DNA of 64,000 bases from Coprococcus sp. (GTDB lineage: Bacteria; Bacillota; Clostridia; Lachnospirales; Lachnospiraceae). The notes under the pieces were generated by a model. It searched no databases and had not been told where the DNA came from. It saw only the letters and a list, made by a program, of their open reading frames with translations. Made by a program: the position numbers and the translations under genes. Positions 26,166 to 34,620 of the stretch are shown here, piece after piece. Each line of letters begins with the position of its first letter. The stretch's first letter is position 1. The stretch covers positions 248,001-312,000 of the forward strand of contig JAGBHU010000016.1 of assembly GCA_017935345.1 (NCBI GenBank), given 5' to 3'.

Positions 26166-26184
26166 ATTCAGAATATGTTATAAT
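26155..26184 (+). promoter_or_regulatory. Promoter of the XRE-cupin regulator
   Basis: TTGCTT at 26155-26160, 18 bases, TATAAT at 26179-26184 with an upstream TG (extended -10). Confidence 0.6.
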
Positions 26185-26223
26185 ATTATAAAATATGTTA
26201 TTACATATACAGGAGGGCGTATT

Positions 26224-26772
26224 TTGGTAAATATTGATATAGGAGAACAATTAAAGTCTATTCGGAAGAGCAGAAATATGACCTTGGATGATGTCGCAGC
26301 ATTAACAGGTGTTAGTAAGCCAATGCTTGGACAGATTGAAAGAGGACAATCATCGCCAACTGTTAATACACTATGGAAGATTTCGACAGGTTTAAAAATC
26401 CCGTTTTCTTCTTTTATGAAGAGAAAAGAAGTAAAATACGATATTGTCGATTATAAAGAACAGAATATGGTCTTGGAAGAAAATGGTTCTATGAGGGCAT
26501 ATACAATCTTTGCTTTTGACCCTATTCAAAGTAATGAGGCATTTTATATTGAATTTGATGCAGGCTGCCAACATTATTCAGACAAACATAATGATGGCGT
26601 TGAAGAGTACATTTTTGTCATTCATGGAAAATTGGATATGCTGTTAAACGGAACAAAGGTCACATTAAATGAAAAGCAGGCGATTCGTTTTGAAGCGAAT
26701 ATTCCTCATTCCTATTTGAATCCATATGAGGAAATGTGCAGTATTTATAATACAATATCCTATATGACATAA
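26224..26772 (+). CDS. XRE-family regulator with cupin sensor domain
   Basis: A 182-residue regulator with an N-terminal helix-turn-helix (residues 5-60: LKSIRKSRNMTLDDVAALTG, VSKPMLGQIERGQSSPTV) and a C-terminal cupin barrel (about 105-180, with SDKHNDGVEEYIFVIHGKLDM and FEANIPHSYLNPYEE). Such proteins bind a small molecule in the cupin and control amino-acid, polyamine or sugar genes. The start is TTG 26224, because AGGAGG at 26211-26216 lies seven bases upstream. It is transcribed alone, or with the YbaK gene 96 bases on. The overlapping palindrome at its promoter suggests autoregulation. The ligand is unknown. Confidence 0.85.
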   Translation: MVNIDIGEQLKSIRKSRNMTLDDVAALTGVSKPMLGQIERGQSSPTVNTLWKISTGLKIPFSSFMKRKEVKYDIVDYKEQNMVLEENGSMRAYTIFAFDPIQSNEAFYIEFDAGCQHYSDKHNDGVEEYIFVIHGKLDMLLNGTKVTLNEKQAIRFEANIPHSYLNPYEEMCSIYNTISYMT

Positions 26773-26868
26773 AAGAAATATAATGCTTCGTTTGAATTCG
26801 TATCAAAGTGAAAAGTTTAAAAGGACTTTAAGAAAAAATATGAATATTAGAATTTGGAGGAAAATGGT

Positions 26869-27342
26869 ATGTCTTTAGAAAAGGTAAAAGAATATTTCAG
26901 AACAAAAGGAATGGAAGAGAGAATACAGGAATTTGAAGTTTCAAGTGCAACCGTTGCACTTGCTGCAAAAGCGTTGCATTGTGAAGAAAATCGAATTGCG
27001 AAGACGTTGTCATTTCATGTTGGAGAAAAGGTTGTACTAATTGTTACGGCAGGTGATACCAAGATTGACAATGCAAAGTATAAGGCTTACTTTGGAACAA
27101 AAGCAAAGATGTTGTCTTATGATGAGGCAGAGCCTTTCATCGGACATGCGGTAGGAGGTATTTGCCCATTTGCAGTAAATGCGGGAGTGGAAACATATTT
27201 AGATGTGTCCTTGAAACGCTTTGAAACGGTATTCCCTGCATGTGGCAGTGCGAATAGTGCAATAGAACTATCTTTAGAGGAGTTGGAAGAATATTCTGGA
27301 TTTGTAGATTGGGTTGATGTCTGCAAAATTTCACAGGGTTAA
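26869..27342 (+). CDS. YbaK/EbsC-family aminoacyl-tRNA deacylase
   Basis: A 157-residue protein of the YbaK/ProX editing superfamily, which hydrolyses mischarged tRNA such as Cys-tRNA(Pro). The start ATG 26869 has GGAGG eight bases upstream. Conserved parts are RIAKTLSFHV with the key lysine, VLIVTAGDTKIDNAKYKAYFG, and the substrate loop HAVGGICPFAV. The CG-SANSAIELS segment near residue 125 is typical of this Firmicute subgroup. The neighbouring XRE-cupin gene does not explain its job. The exact tRNA edited cannot be told from sequence. Confidence 0.85.
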   Translation: MSLEKVKEYFRTKGMEERIQEFEVSSATVALAAKALHCEENRIAKTLSFHVGEKVVLIVTAGDTKIDNAKYKAYFGTKAKMLSYDEAEPFIGHAVGGICPFAVNAGVETYLDVSLKRFETVFPACGSANSAIELSLEELEEYSGFVDWVDVCKISQG

Positions 27343-27362
27343 GAATGGATACAGTATCTTAT

Positions 27363-27408
27363 GGTGGGAATTTTGCATTTCTTTTGGCGGGAATTCTGTA
27401 TTTCTTTC
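27363..27408. repeat. Two tandem 23-bp units
   Basis: Units at 27363-27385 and 27386-27408, of the type GGYGGGAATTYTGYATTTCTT, differ at four positions. They lie just after the YbaK gene; no coding role is seen. Confidence 0.55.
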
Positions 27409-27469
27409 GGTATTTCCCCTTGCAATCTAAAATGATTCGTTGTAATATATGTAAAGTTGCAGCAACAAC

Positions 27470-27501
27470 AGAACCTGTGTCACAGCCTGATGCAGGTTTT
27501 T
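27470..27501 (+). terminator. Weak terminator before the MATE gene
   Basis: CCTGTGTCA pairs with TGATGCAGG using G-U pairs, followed by TTTTTG. The region 27343-27542 holds only this and the 23-bp repeat. Confidence 0.45.
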
Positions 27502-27542
27502 GTATCTTGTATAGATTAATATAGATTGAGGTGTGGTGGAAT

Positions 27543-29092
27543 ATGAGTAATACAAAAGAACAGATACAATCCGAAATTGCAGAAAATATTGAAACACAGA
27601 AAACTGCACAGGAAACAGAAAATACCGAAACACAGAAAACTGCACAGGAAACAGAAGCTACTGAAATACAGGAAATTGTACAGGAAACAGATAATACTGA
27701 AACACAGGAGAATGGACAGAATACGGCAAAAGAAAATAAAATGGGAACGATGCCCGTAGGTAAGCTTCTTATCACGATGTCGCTTCCCATGATTATATCA
27801 ATGCTTGTTCAGGCACTTTAAATGTAGTGGATAGTGTATTTGTATCATATTTTGATACGGATGGTCTGACTGCCGTATCTACAGCTTTTCCGATTCAAAA
27901 TCTGATGATAGGCGTATCTTCGGGATTGGGAGTAGGTTTTAATGCGTTGATATCAAAGGCGCTTGGCGAGAAAAAACAGAAGGATGCTAACGAAGTGGCC
28001 AGACAGGGTGTATTTCTTGAATTTGTAGGTTATCTGATATTCCTTATCATCGGACTGTTTTTTGTCAATGCATTTATGCATAGTCAGACGGACGACCAGA
28101 AAATAATAGATTATGGTGTGTCTTATGCTTCGGTTTGTTGTATTTTTTCATTTGGTATCTTTGCGCAGATGACATTTGAAAGAATGCTTCAGTCTACCGG
28201 AAGAACCTTTTATACCATGATTACACAGGCTATTGGAGCAATTATCAATATCATACTTGATCCGATACTGATATTTGGTTATTTTGGCATGCCGAGAATG
28301 GGTGTTACAGGTGCAGCAGTAGCTACTGTTATAGGACAGTGTATAGCAGCGGTACTTGCGATTTTATATAATTTAAAGAAAAACGATGATATTACCATAT
28401 CATTTAAAGGATTTAAACCGATTGGTTCAATTATATATCATATTCTTGCAATCGGTGTGCCGTCAGTGATTATGGTAGCGATAGGCTCACTGATGACATA
28501 TTTATTAAACAAGATACTATTTACATTTACAAGTTTGGCGGTTGCAGTTTTTGGCTGTTACTTTAAAGTTCAGAGTATGGCATTTATGCCGGTATTTGGA
28601 TTAAATAACGGAATGATACCGATTGTTGCATACAATTTTGGTGCTAAGCAGCCTGATAGAATGATGAAAACCATGAAATACAGTATTATGATAGCTGTTG
28701 GCATTATGCTGTTCTGTCTTACACTGATGCAGATCATGCCGGGAACCATACTTAAGATATTTGATGCTGATGACAGTATGTTAAGTCTTGGAATTCCTGC
28801 ACTTAGAATTATGAGTACAGCATTTATATTTGCAGGTTTCTCAGTAATCTGTTCAGGTGTGTTTCAGGCACTTGGCAAGGGGGTATATAGTATGCTTGTA
28901 TCGATAGCAAGACAGTTGCTTGTGTTGTTACCTGTTGCATATGCATTTGCAAAGATTACAAATGATGTTAATTATGTATGGCTTGCTTTTCCGATAGCAG
29001 AGGTAGCAAGTTTATTTGTATCCATTGCATTGCTGTTGAATATCAATAAAAAAATAATCAGACCAATGAAAAATGGGACAGCATCGTTTTAG
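27543..29092 (+). pseudogene. MATE-family efflux transporter, frameshifted
   Basis: A multidrug and toxic compound extrusion transporter, sodium or proton driven, split by a one-base deletion. The first part (27543-27821) gives a hydrophilic N terminus of four 12-residue repeats and then the family start MGTMPVGKLLITMSLPMIIS ending LVQAL. The second part, read from about 27821, continues NVVDSVFVSYFDTDGLTAVS to the end, with about eleven further helices intact. Homologues read LVQALYNVVDSV at this point, so the missing base is the C of TAC near 27820. The rest has no other damage, which points to a recent mutation or a sequence error. The 48-residue repeat leader is unusual for this family. 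Confidence 0.82.
27585..27728 (+). repeat. Four tandem 36-bp units at the MATE N terminus
   Basis: Four in-frame units encode NIETQKTAQETE, NTETQKTAQETE, ATEIQEIVQETD and NTETQENGQNTA. The 12-residue period equals that of the acidic protein at 7654. Confidence 0.8.
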
Positions 29093-29141
29093 CGTTGAAT
29101 GCTTATTCCATTAAAGCAAATATTGTGATATACACAAATAG

Positions 29142-29199
29142 AAGGAGAATGAATATACTGATAGTAGCACATTTAAGTATATTGACATTCTCCTTTATT
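29142..29199 (+). terminator. Intrinsic terminator after the MATE gene
   Basis: AAGGAGAATG pairs with CATTCTCCTT, and an inner AATATACT pairs with AGTATATT. TTTATT follows. Confidence 0.78.
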
Positions 29200-29237
29200 C
29201 GTGTTATATCTTATATATCCGAGTAAAACACTCGGAA

Positions 29238-29266
29238 TTGTTTTTAGATAAATATCCTAGTAAAAT
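29238..29266 (+). promoter_or_regulatory. Promoter of nifS-iscU
   Basis: TTGTTT at 29238-29243, 17 bases, TAAAAT at 29261-29266. A small hairpin CCGAGT/ACTCGG lies just upstream. Confidence 0.55.
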
Positions 29267-29302
29267 GATAGGAAATAAAACATTATAGAAAGAAGGTAGA
29301 AA

Positions 29303-30484
29303 ATGAATAAATTAATTTATCTGGACCATGCGGCAACAACCGCAGTCAGACCTGAGGTAGTAGATACAATGCTGCCTTATTTTACAGAACGGTTTGGTAA
29401 TCCATCAAGTATATACGGTTTTGCGGCTAAGAATAAAGAAGCAATAAACAATTCGAGGGATATCATTGCAAATGCCATAGGTGCAAAATCAGAGGAAATA
29501 TATTTTACAGGAAGTGGCTCAGAAGCGGATAACTGGGCGCTGAAAGCGACAGCAGAAGCATACAGAAATAAGGGTAAGCATATCATAACGTCCAAGATAG
29601 AGCATCATGCCATACTTCATACATGTGATTATCTGGAGACACAGGGATATGAAATAACTTATTTGGATGTTGACGATAAAGGTCTGGTAAGAATTGACGA
29701 GCTGAAATCGGTTATAAGAGAAGATACGATACTGGTATCCGTTATGTTTGCAAATAATGAAATAGGAACGATCGAGCCGGTAGCTGAGATCGGAAAAATA
29801 GCACATGAATATGGGGCATTATTTCATACAGATGCAGTACAGGCATTTGGACAGGTACCTGTCAATGTAGACGAAATGAATATAGATATGTTAAGTGCCA
29901 GCGGTCATAAGTTAAACGGACCGAAGGGTGTAGGATTTTTATATATTAGAAAGGGATTACGGCTTAGAAGTTTTATTCATGGCGGACAACAGGAAAGAGG
30001 GAGAAGAGCCGGAACAGAGAATGTACCCGGGATAGTAGGTCTTGGTAAAGCAACAGAGCTTGCCATATCATCCATGGAGGCGAGAATAAAGAAGGAAACA
30101 GAGCTTAGAAATTATCTGATAAAGCGTCTGACTACAGAAATTCCTTATACAAGATTGAACGGTCACGAAACAAAGCGATTGCCAAATAATATCAATTTGA
30201 GTTTTCAGTTTGTAGAGGGGGAATCCATACTGATTATGCTTGATATGGCAGGGATATGTGCTTCAAGTGGTTCAGCATGTACATCAGGTTCTCTGGACCC
30301 TTCCCATGTGCTGCTGGCCATCGGATTACCACATGAGATAGCCCATGGTTCACTCAGACTGACTCTTGGATATGAAAATACAAAAGAAGAAATGGATTAT
30401 GTGGCAGATAATGTAAAGCGGATTATTGAAAATTTGAGAAATATGTCCCCGCTTTATGAAGATTTTGTAAAAAGAAACAGATAA
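29303..30484 (+). CDS. nifS: Cysteine desulfurase, NifS/IscS type
   Basis: A PLP enzyme of 393 residues that takes sulfur from cysteine and passes it as persulfide to scaffold and thiolation proteins. Visible features are YLDHAATT at residues 5-12, the PLP region HTDAVQAFGQ, the PLP-binding lysine in SASGHKLNGPKGVGF, and the mobile-loop cysteine in CASSGSACTSGSLDPSHVL. The start has AGAAGG. It is followed by the scaffold gene after 32 bases and by mnmA, so it probably supplies both iron-sulfur cluster assembly and tRNA thiolation. IscS and NifS cannot be distinguished firmly by sequence alone. Confidence 0.93.
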   Translation: MNKLIYLDHAATTAVRPEVVDTMLPYFTERFGNPSSIYGFAAKNKEAINNSRDIIANAIGAKSEEIYFTGSGSEADNWALKATAEAYRNKGKHIITSKIEHHAILHTCDYLETQGYEITYLDVDDKGLVRIDELKSVIREDTILVSVMFANNEIGTIEPVAEIGKIAHEYGALFHTDAVQAFGQVPVNVDEMNIDMLSASGHKLNGPKGVGFLYIRKGLRLRSFIHGGQQERGRRAGTENVPGIVGLGKATELAISSMEARIKKETELRNYLIKRLTTEIPYTRLNGHETKRLPNNINLSFQFVEGESILIMLDMAGICASSGSACTSGSLDPSHVLLAIGLPHEIAHGSLRLTLGYENTKEEMDYVADNVKRIIENLRNMSPLYEDFVKRNR

Positions 30485-30516
30485 CAATGATTAAAATGAA
30501 CAAAGGAGTTGAAAGT

Positions 30517-30954
30517 ATGTATAGTGAAAAGGTAATGGAGCATTTTCAGAATCCGAGGAATGTAGGAGAAATAGAAAATGCCAGCGGTGTAGGAACTGTG
30601 GGAAACGCAAAATGCGGCGATATCATGCGTATATATTTTGATATAGATGACAGGCAGGTTATACGGGATGTAAAATTTAAAACATTTGGCTGTGGAGCTG
30701 CTGTTGCAACCAGCTCCATGGCAACAGAACTGGTAAAGGGAAAAACGATATATGAAGCATTGGAAGTAACCAATAAAGCTGTTATGGAAGCTCTTGATGG
30801 ACTACCTCCTGTCAAGGTACATTGTTCACTTCTGGCAGAGGAAGCTATCCATGCTGCTTTATGGGATTATGCAGAGAAAAACGGTATTAAGATAGAAGGA
30901 CTGGAGAAGCCAAAGACAGACATATCTGAGACACCGGTAGAGGAAGTGTATTAA
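30517..30954 (+). CDS. iscU: Iron-sulfur cluster scaffold, NifU/IscU N-terminal type
   Basis: A 145-residue scaffold on which NifS builds iron-sulfur clusters. The start at ATG 30517 has AGGAGTTG upstream and begins MYSEKVMEHFQNPRNVG, the usual N terminus. The three cluster ligands are the cysteines in NAKCGDIM, FGCGAAVA and VHCSLL. The C-terminal 20 residues are a polar extension. It is preceded by nifS in one operon. No regulator (iscR) or hscAB is nearby, as is usual in Clostridia. Confidence 0.92.
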   Translation: MYSEKVMEHFQNPRNVGEIENASGVGTVGNAKCGDIMRIYFDIDDRQVIRDVKFKTFGCGAAVATSSMATELVKGKTIYEALEVTNKAVMEALDGLPPVKVHCSLLAEEAIHAALWDYAEKNGIKIEGLEKPKTDISETPVEEVY

Positions 30955-30986
30955 CAGAGGGATTTTGTGTTTGGCTGACAGATTTG

Positions 30987-31015
30987 TTGAAAAACAGCCT
31001 GCTTCATGATAACAT
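30987..31015 (+). promoter_or_regulatory. Candidate promoter of mnmA
   Basis: TTGAAA at 30987-30992, 17 bases, TAACAT at 31010-31015, about 50 bases before mnmA. Confidence 0.4.
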
Positions 31016-31066
31016 GATAAGGTAAATTATTTACACGATATTTTAACGAAGTTACGGAGAGACATC

Positions 31067-32140
31067 ATGGCAAAAACGGTTTGTATAGGTATGTCAGGAG
31101 GGGTAGATTCTTCTGTTGCAGCATATCTTCTTAAAAAACAGGGATACAATGTAATCGGTGTGACGATGCAGATATGGCAGGATGAAGATCATGTGGAAAT
31201 CAGTGAAAATGGTGGCTGCTGTGGTCTGTCGGCTGTGGATGATGCAAGAAGAGTGGCAAATAAACTTGATATTCCTTACTATGTGATGAACTTTAAGCAG
31301 GAATTTAAGAAGCATGTAATAGACTACTTTATCGATGAATATAAGAACGGAAGAACGCCAAATCCTTGTATAGCCTGTAACAGATATGTGAAGTGGGAGG
31401 CTCTTTTACACAGATGTATGGGGATAGGCGGTGACCTGATTGCTACAGGACACTATGCAAGAGTGATACAGCTTCCGAATGGAAGATATACACTGAAAGT
31501 AGCGAAAGGGGTAATAAAAGACCAGACATATGCACTGTATAATCTTACACAGGAACAGCTGTCAAAGACGCTGATGCCGGTTGGGGATTATACCAAGGAT
31601 GAAATACGTGCCATAGCTGAGGAAATTGGGCTCTCTGTTGCCAATAAACCGGATAGTCAGGATATATGTTTTGTACCTGATGGTGATTATGCCGGATATC
31701 TGGAGCGGGAAGCAGGAATTCAGTCTGTACCGGGCAATTTCATAGATACAAACGGAAATGTTCTTGGAAGACACAAGGGTATTATTCATTATACGATAGG
31801 TCAGCGGAAAGGGTTAGGACTGGCAATGGGACATCCTGTATTCGTGGCAGATATCTTACCTGAAACGAATGAGGTGGTAATCGGTGAGAATGCAGATATA
31901 TTCCAAGACAGACTGGTGGCGGACAGAGTGAATTTTATGTCTGTAGAAAAGCTTGAGGAACCCATGAGCGTTACGGCAAAAATCAGATATTCCCATAAGG
32001 GGGCACCGTGTACCATTTCCATGCTTGATGATAAGCATGTAGCGGCCTATTTTGACGAACCTGTAAGAGCGGTTACAAAAGGACAGGCTGTCGTATTTTA
32101 TAAAGATGATTATATTGTAGGCGGGGGTGTTATCTGTTAG
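31067..32140 (+). CDS. mnmA: tRNA-specific 2-thiouridylase
   Basis: MnmA puts sulfur on U34 of tRNAs for Lys, Glu and Gln, using ATP and a persulfide donated by the desulfurase. The 357-residue protein has the PP-loop [15 protein letters not shown] at residues 8-22. The two catalytic cysteines lie in [12 protein letters not shown] and [13 protein letters not shown]. The C-terminal beta-barrel ends normally at IVGGGVIC. It sits 112 bases behind iscU, a common neighbourhood. A strong terminator follows. Confidence 0.96.
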   Translation: MAKTVCIGMSGGVDSSVAAYLLKKQGYNVIGVTMQIWQDEDHVEISENGGCCGLSAVDDARRVANKLDIPYYVMNFKQEFKKHVIDYFIDEYKNGRTPNPCIACNRYVKWEALLHRCMGIGGDLIATGHYARVIQLPNGRYTLKVAKGVIKDQTYALYNLTQEQLSKTLMPVGDYTKDEIRAIAEEIGLSVANKPDSQDICFVPDGDYAGYLEREAGIQSVPGNFIDTNGNVLGRHKGIIHYTIGQRKGLGLAMGHPVFVADILPETNEVVIGENADIFQDRLVADRVNFMSVEKLEEPMSVTAKIRYSHKGAPCTISMLDDKHVAAYFDEPVRAVTKGQAVVFYKDDYIVGGGVIC

Positions 32141-32158
32141 ATAATATCATACGATAAG

Positions 32159-32200
32159 AAAAACGTGACTATTGCAAATGCTTTAGTCACGTTTTTGATT
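32159..32200 (+). terminator. Intrinsic terminator after mnmA
   Basis: Perfect arms AAAAACGTGACT and AGTCACGTTTTT. Confidence 0.88.
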
Positions 32201-32341
32201 TTAGGGAAGTAGGCTTCCGCATTTGTGCATTTCAAATCAACAAACTGTATAAACTAATGTATAGTACAGTACGCATTTTATAATTGACAGCAGGTTTCCA
32301 TAATGATATCGAAACAGGATATTAATGAACAGAATGTGTAC

Positions 32342-32370
32342 TTGTTCATAATATATAAATATGGTATACT
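32342..32370 (+). promoter_or_regulatory. Promoter of the ZIP transporter
   Basis: TTGTTC at 32342-32347, 17 bases, TATACT at 32365-32370 with TGG before it (extended -10). Confidence 0.65.
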
Positions 32371-32378
32371 GGAATTGA

Positions 32379-32396
32379 TTAGTTGCGTCTAACTAA
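32379..32396. promoter_or_regulatory. DtxR/MntR-like operator at the transcription start
   Basis: The dyad TTAGTT, six bases, AACTAA has the size and half-sites of DtxR-family boxes. It covers about +2 to +19 of the predicted transcript, so a metal-loaded repressor would block initiation. Confidence 0.55.
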
Positions 32397-32433
32397 AGAG
32401 TAAGCTTCAAAAATATAGAAATTAGGTGATAAA

Positions 32434-33216
32434 ATGAATATAAATGCGATGATTGGCTTGTTAATACCATTTATCGGAACTACATTAGGTTCTGCCATGG
32501 TGTTTTTTATGAAATCGGAAATTAATATAAAGCTGGAAAAACTGTTGCTTGGATTTGCTTCAGGAGTAATGATTGCAGCATCCGTATGGTCTTTGTTGAT
32601 TCCGTCTATAGACATGACGGCAGAGCAGGGAAAAATATCGTGGATTCCACCTGCGGCAGGCTTCTTGTTGGGCATGGGCTTTTTACTTATGTTAGACAGT
32701 CTTGTTCCACATCTGCATCTGGATAGTGATTCGCCGGAGGGGGTTAAAGCGAATTTAAAAAAAACAACAATGCTTGTCCTTGCAGTGACGCTTCATAACA
32801 TTCCGGAAGGAATGGCAGTCGGCATTACAATTGCAGGAGCTATGCTTGAAAATGAGCAGATTACATTGGCAGGAGCATTTACGCTGGCAATTGGTATTGC
32901 AATACAGAATTTCCCTGAGGGAGCTATTGTTTCAATGCCTCTTCGGAGCGAAGGCGCTACGAAAGGAAATGCTTTTTTGTATGGGATGCTTTCAGGACTG
33001 GTTGAACCGGTCGGAGGTCTCTTAACGATTTTGCTTGCAAGCTTGGTTGTTCCGATTCTGCCGTATATGCTGTCATTTGCAGCGGGAGCAATGATATATG
33101 TCGTAGTGGAAGAGTTGATTCCGGAGATGCAGGCAGGAGAGCATACGAATATTGGAACAATTGGGGTGGCTTTTGGTTTTGTATTAATGATGATTCTTGA
33201 TGTGGCATTAGGTTAG
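32434..33216 (+). CDS. ZIP-family divalent metal transporter
   Basis: A 260-residue, eight-helix membrane protein of the ZIP family that imports zinc, iron or manganese. The binding-site helices show HNIPEGMAVGI and NFPEGAIVSMPL, the two family signatures. The third-loop histidines are few (VPHLHLDSDS). It has its own promoter with a DtxR/MntR-like box over the start site, which fits uptake of iron or manganese rather than zinc. It stands alone, with the convergent PHP gene downstream. The family is certain and the metal is inferred. Confidence 0.92.
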   Translation: MNINAMIGLLIPFIGTTLGSAMVFFMKSEINIKLEKLLLGFASGVMIAASVWSLLIPSIDMTAEQGKISWIPPAAGFLLGMGFLLMLDSLVPHLHLDSDSPEGVKANLKKTTMLVLAVTLHNIPEGMAVGITIAGAMLENEQITLAGAFTLAIGIAIQNFPEGAIVSMPLRSEGATKGNAFLYGMLSGLVEPVGGLLTILLASLVVPILPYMLSFAAGAMIYVVVEELIPEMQAGEHTNIGTIGVAFGFVLMMILDVALG

Positions 33217-33369
33217 AAACAATATTTTATTGTAGATTTAATAAAATACGATTATGTGAAATGGCAAAAAACGGCAAATTCAGATGATTGCAGACGGAAT
33301 AGGGATGTCAGAGATTTTATGTTGGTATGGTTTTGGCAGAAGGCAGGTTTGTGTCATGTAATATGATAA

Positions 33370-33443
33370 AAACGGCAGATACCGGTTTGAAGTCCCCCCC
33401 CTGTCTACTTGACAGGGGGCATATCAGTTGGTGTCTGCCGTTT
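33370..33443. terminator. Nested hairpin A: bidirectional terminator with conserved inner motif
   Basis: Outer arms AAACGGCAGATACC (33370-33383) and GGTGTCTGCCGTTT (33430-33443) pair with one G-U. Inside, CCCCCTGTC at 33397 pairs with GACAGGGGG at 33411 around a TACTT loop, then ATATCAG. The inner part recurs in hairpin B at 38 kb. It lies between two convergent genes and the flanks are T- or A-rich on both sides. Confidence 0.7.
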
Positions 33444-33448
33444 ATAGT

Positions 33449-34267
33449 TTAAAGGGGGTTAAATTCAGGCTTTTGTTCTTTGAATGTGCAGAAATATTTA
33501 AAACTGAGGGCAGTCAGAACATCTCTGACATAAGTTTCAAATCCATAACAGAGATATTTCGGGTCATGTGCATCACTTCCGACAGTGATGATTTCACCGC
33601 CCATATCCTTGTATAGTTTTAAGATTTCCATATGTGGGTGTGCGTAGGACATACCCTTATACAGGCTTCCTGTATTGATTTCTATGCCTTTCCCCTTTTG
33701 AATTATGATTTTAAAGATAGCTTCAAAGATATCCTTATGGTCATCAAATATAAATGCCTTTTCTTTCGAAGGACAGTATCGTACGACATAATCTAAATGA
33801 CCGTATACATTGTAATGATCTATTAAAGAAACATTTTCAAGTATGGATTCAAAATAATCGCGTAATGCTTCCGTTTCGGTTCTGTTTGCATAGTAAGCAG
33901 GATAATAAGGGTCTACTCCGTGTACAAGGTGGGAGGAACCGATAATAAAGTCAAAATCGGTATATTTATTTGTATAGTCATTTACTTTATCCACAATCGT
34001 ATTCATAAGGCCAAGCTCAACACCAAAACGAATATCAATTTTATCCTGATATTTATCACGAAGTGATTTTAGTGCATCGAGATAAGCATCTGTATCCAGT
34101 TGAAAATCCATGCCTCCGGGCTCTTGAACTATAAAATCGATATCGTGGTGGTCGGTTATACATATTTTGGAAGTGCCAAGAGCGATGGCTTTTTCTATAA
34201 TAGATGAAAGAGATGCCTCTGAATCATCTGAATATTCTGAATGTACATGAAAATCACAAATTTTCAT
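33449..34267 (-). CDS. PHP-domain phosphatase, histidinol-phosphatase-like
   Basis: A 272-residue enzyme of the PHP family, similar to HisK histidinol phosphatase. Metal-site motifs are visible in order: DFHVHSEYSDD (residues 4-14), ITDHHDIDF, GVELGL, GSSHLVHGVDPYY, HLDYVVRYC and VGSDAHDP. The start at 34267 has AGGAGG nine bases upstream; ten extra in-frame codons further upstream lack a site. It is a single gene on the minus strand, and no his genes are near. It could act on histidinol phosphate or another small phosphate ester; the fold and metal site are clear. Confidence 0.86.
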   Translation of the reverse strand: MKICDFHVHSEYSDDSEASLSSIIEKAIALGTSKICITDHHDIDFIVQEPGGMDFQLDTDAYLDALKSLRDKYQDKIDIRFGVELGLMNTIVDKVNDYTNKYTDFDFIIGSSHLVHGVDPYYPAYYANRTETEALRDYFESILENVSLIDHYNVYGHLDYVVRYCPSKEKAFIFDDHKDIFEAIFKIIIQKGKGIEINTGSLYKGMSYAHPHMEILKLYKDMGGEIITVGSDAHDPKYLCYGFETYVRDVLTALSFKYFCTFKEQKPEFNPL

Positions 34268-34330
34268 ATAATGGTACCTCCTTTTTGGTAAATTCATGCG
34301 TTGCTTTGCTCACATTCATTAAGTGTTCAT

Positions 34331-34339
34331 ATTATATCA
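34331..34339 (-). promoter_or_regulatory. Extended -10 promoter of the PHP gene
   Basis: The minus strand reads TGATATAAT, about 65 bases upstream of the start at 34267. Confidence 0.45.
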
Positions 34340-34501
34340 TATCTCTTTTAAATAGAAACATGATTTTAGTATTTTTGATAAAAACTGCACATGAAACATG
34401 GTAATGTGGACATAATAGGAAATAGTGTTTTGTATATGCATATTTACCATATATTTTAGTTAAAAATGTCAAATTATGTAGGAAATTTTTTACATTTATA
34501 C

Positions 34502-34530
34502 TTGAAATTTGTACTCAAAGAAGGTATGAT
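34502..34530 (+). promoter_or_regulatory. Promoter of gap
   Basis: TTGAAA at 34502-34507, 17 bases, TATGAT at 34525-34530. The leader would be about 84 bases. Confidence 0.65.
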
Positions 34531-34620
34531 TGACATGTGTATTTAACACGATTTATTTGCTGCATTATATGCAGTAGATTATAAATACTTTTATTATTCA
34601 AAACTTAGGAGGAATAAAAA

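Larger units (their letters stand above)
34268..34620. other. Divergent intergenic region with two promoters
   Basis: About 350 bases between the PHP gene and gap. It holds a minus-strand extended -10 near 34331 and the gap promoter at 34502-34530; nothing else was recognised. Confidence 0.5.

Noticed and set aside
27359-27790. Cys/Ser/Val-rich minus-strand frame
   Set aside because: It is the shadow of the 36-bp repeats of the MATE leader.
27810-27830. Programmed -1 frameshift in the MATE gene
   Set aside because: The site CTTTAA is not a canonical slippery heptamer and no stimulator is seen; a plain one-base deletion explains it better.
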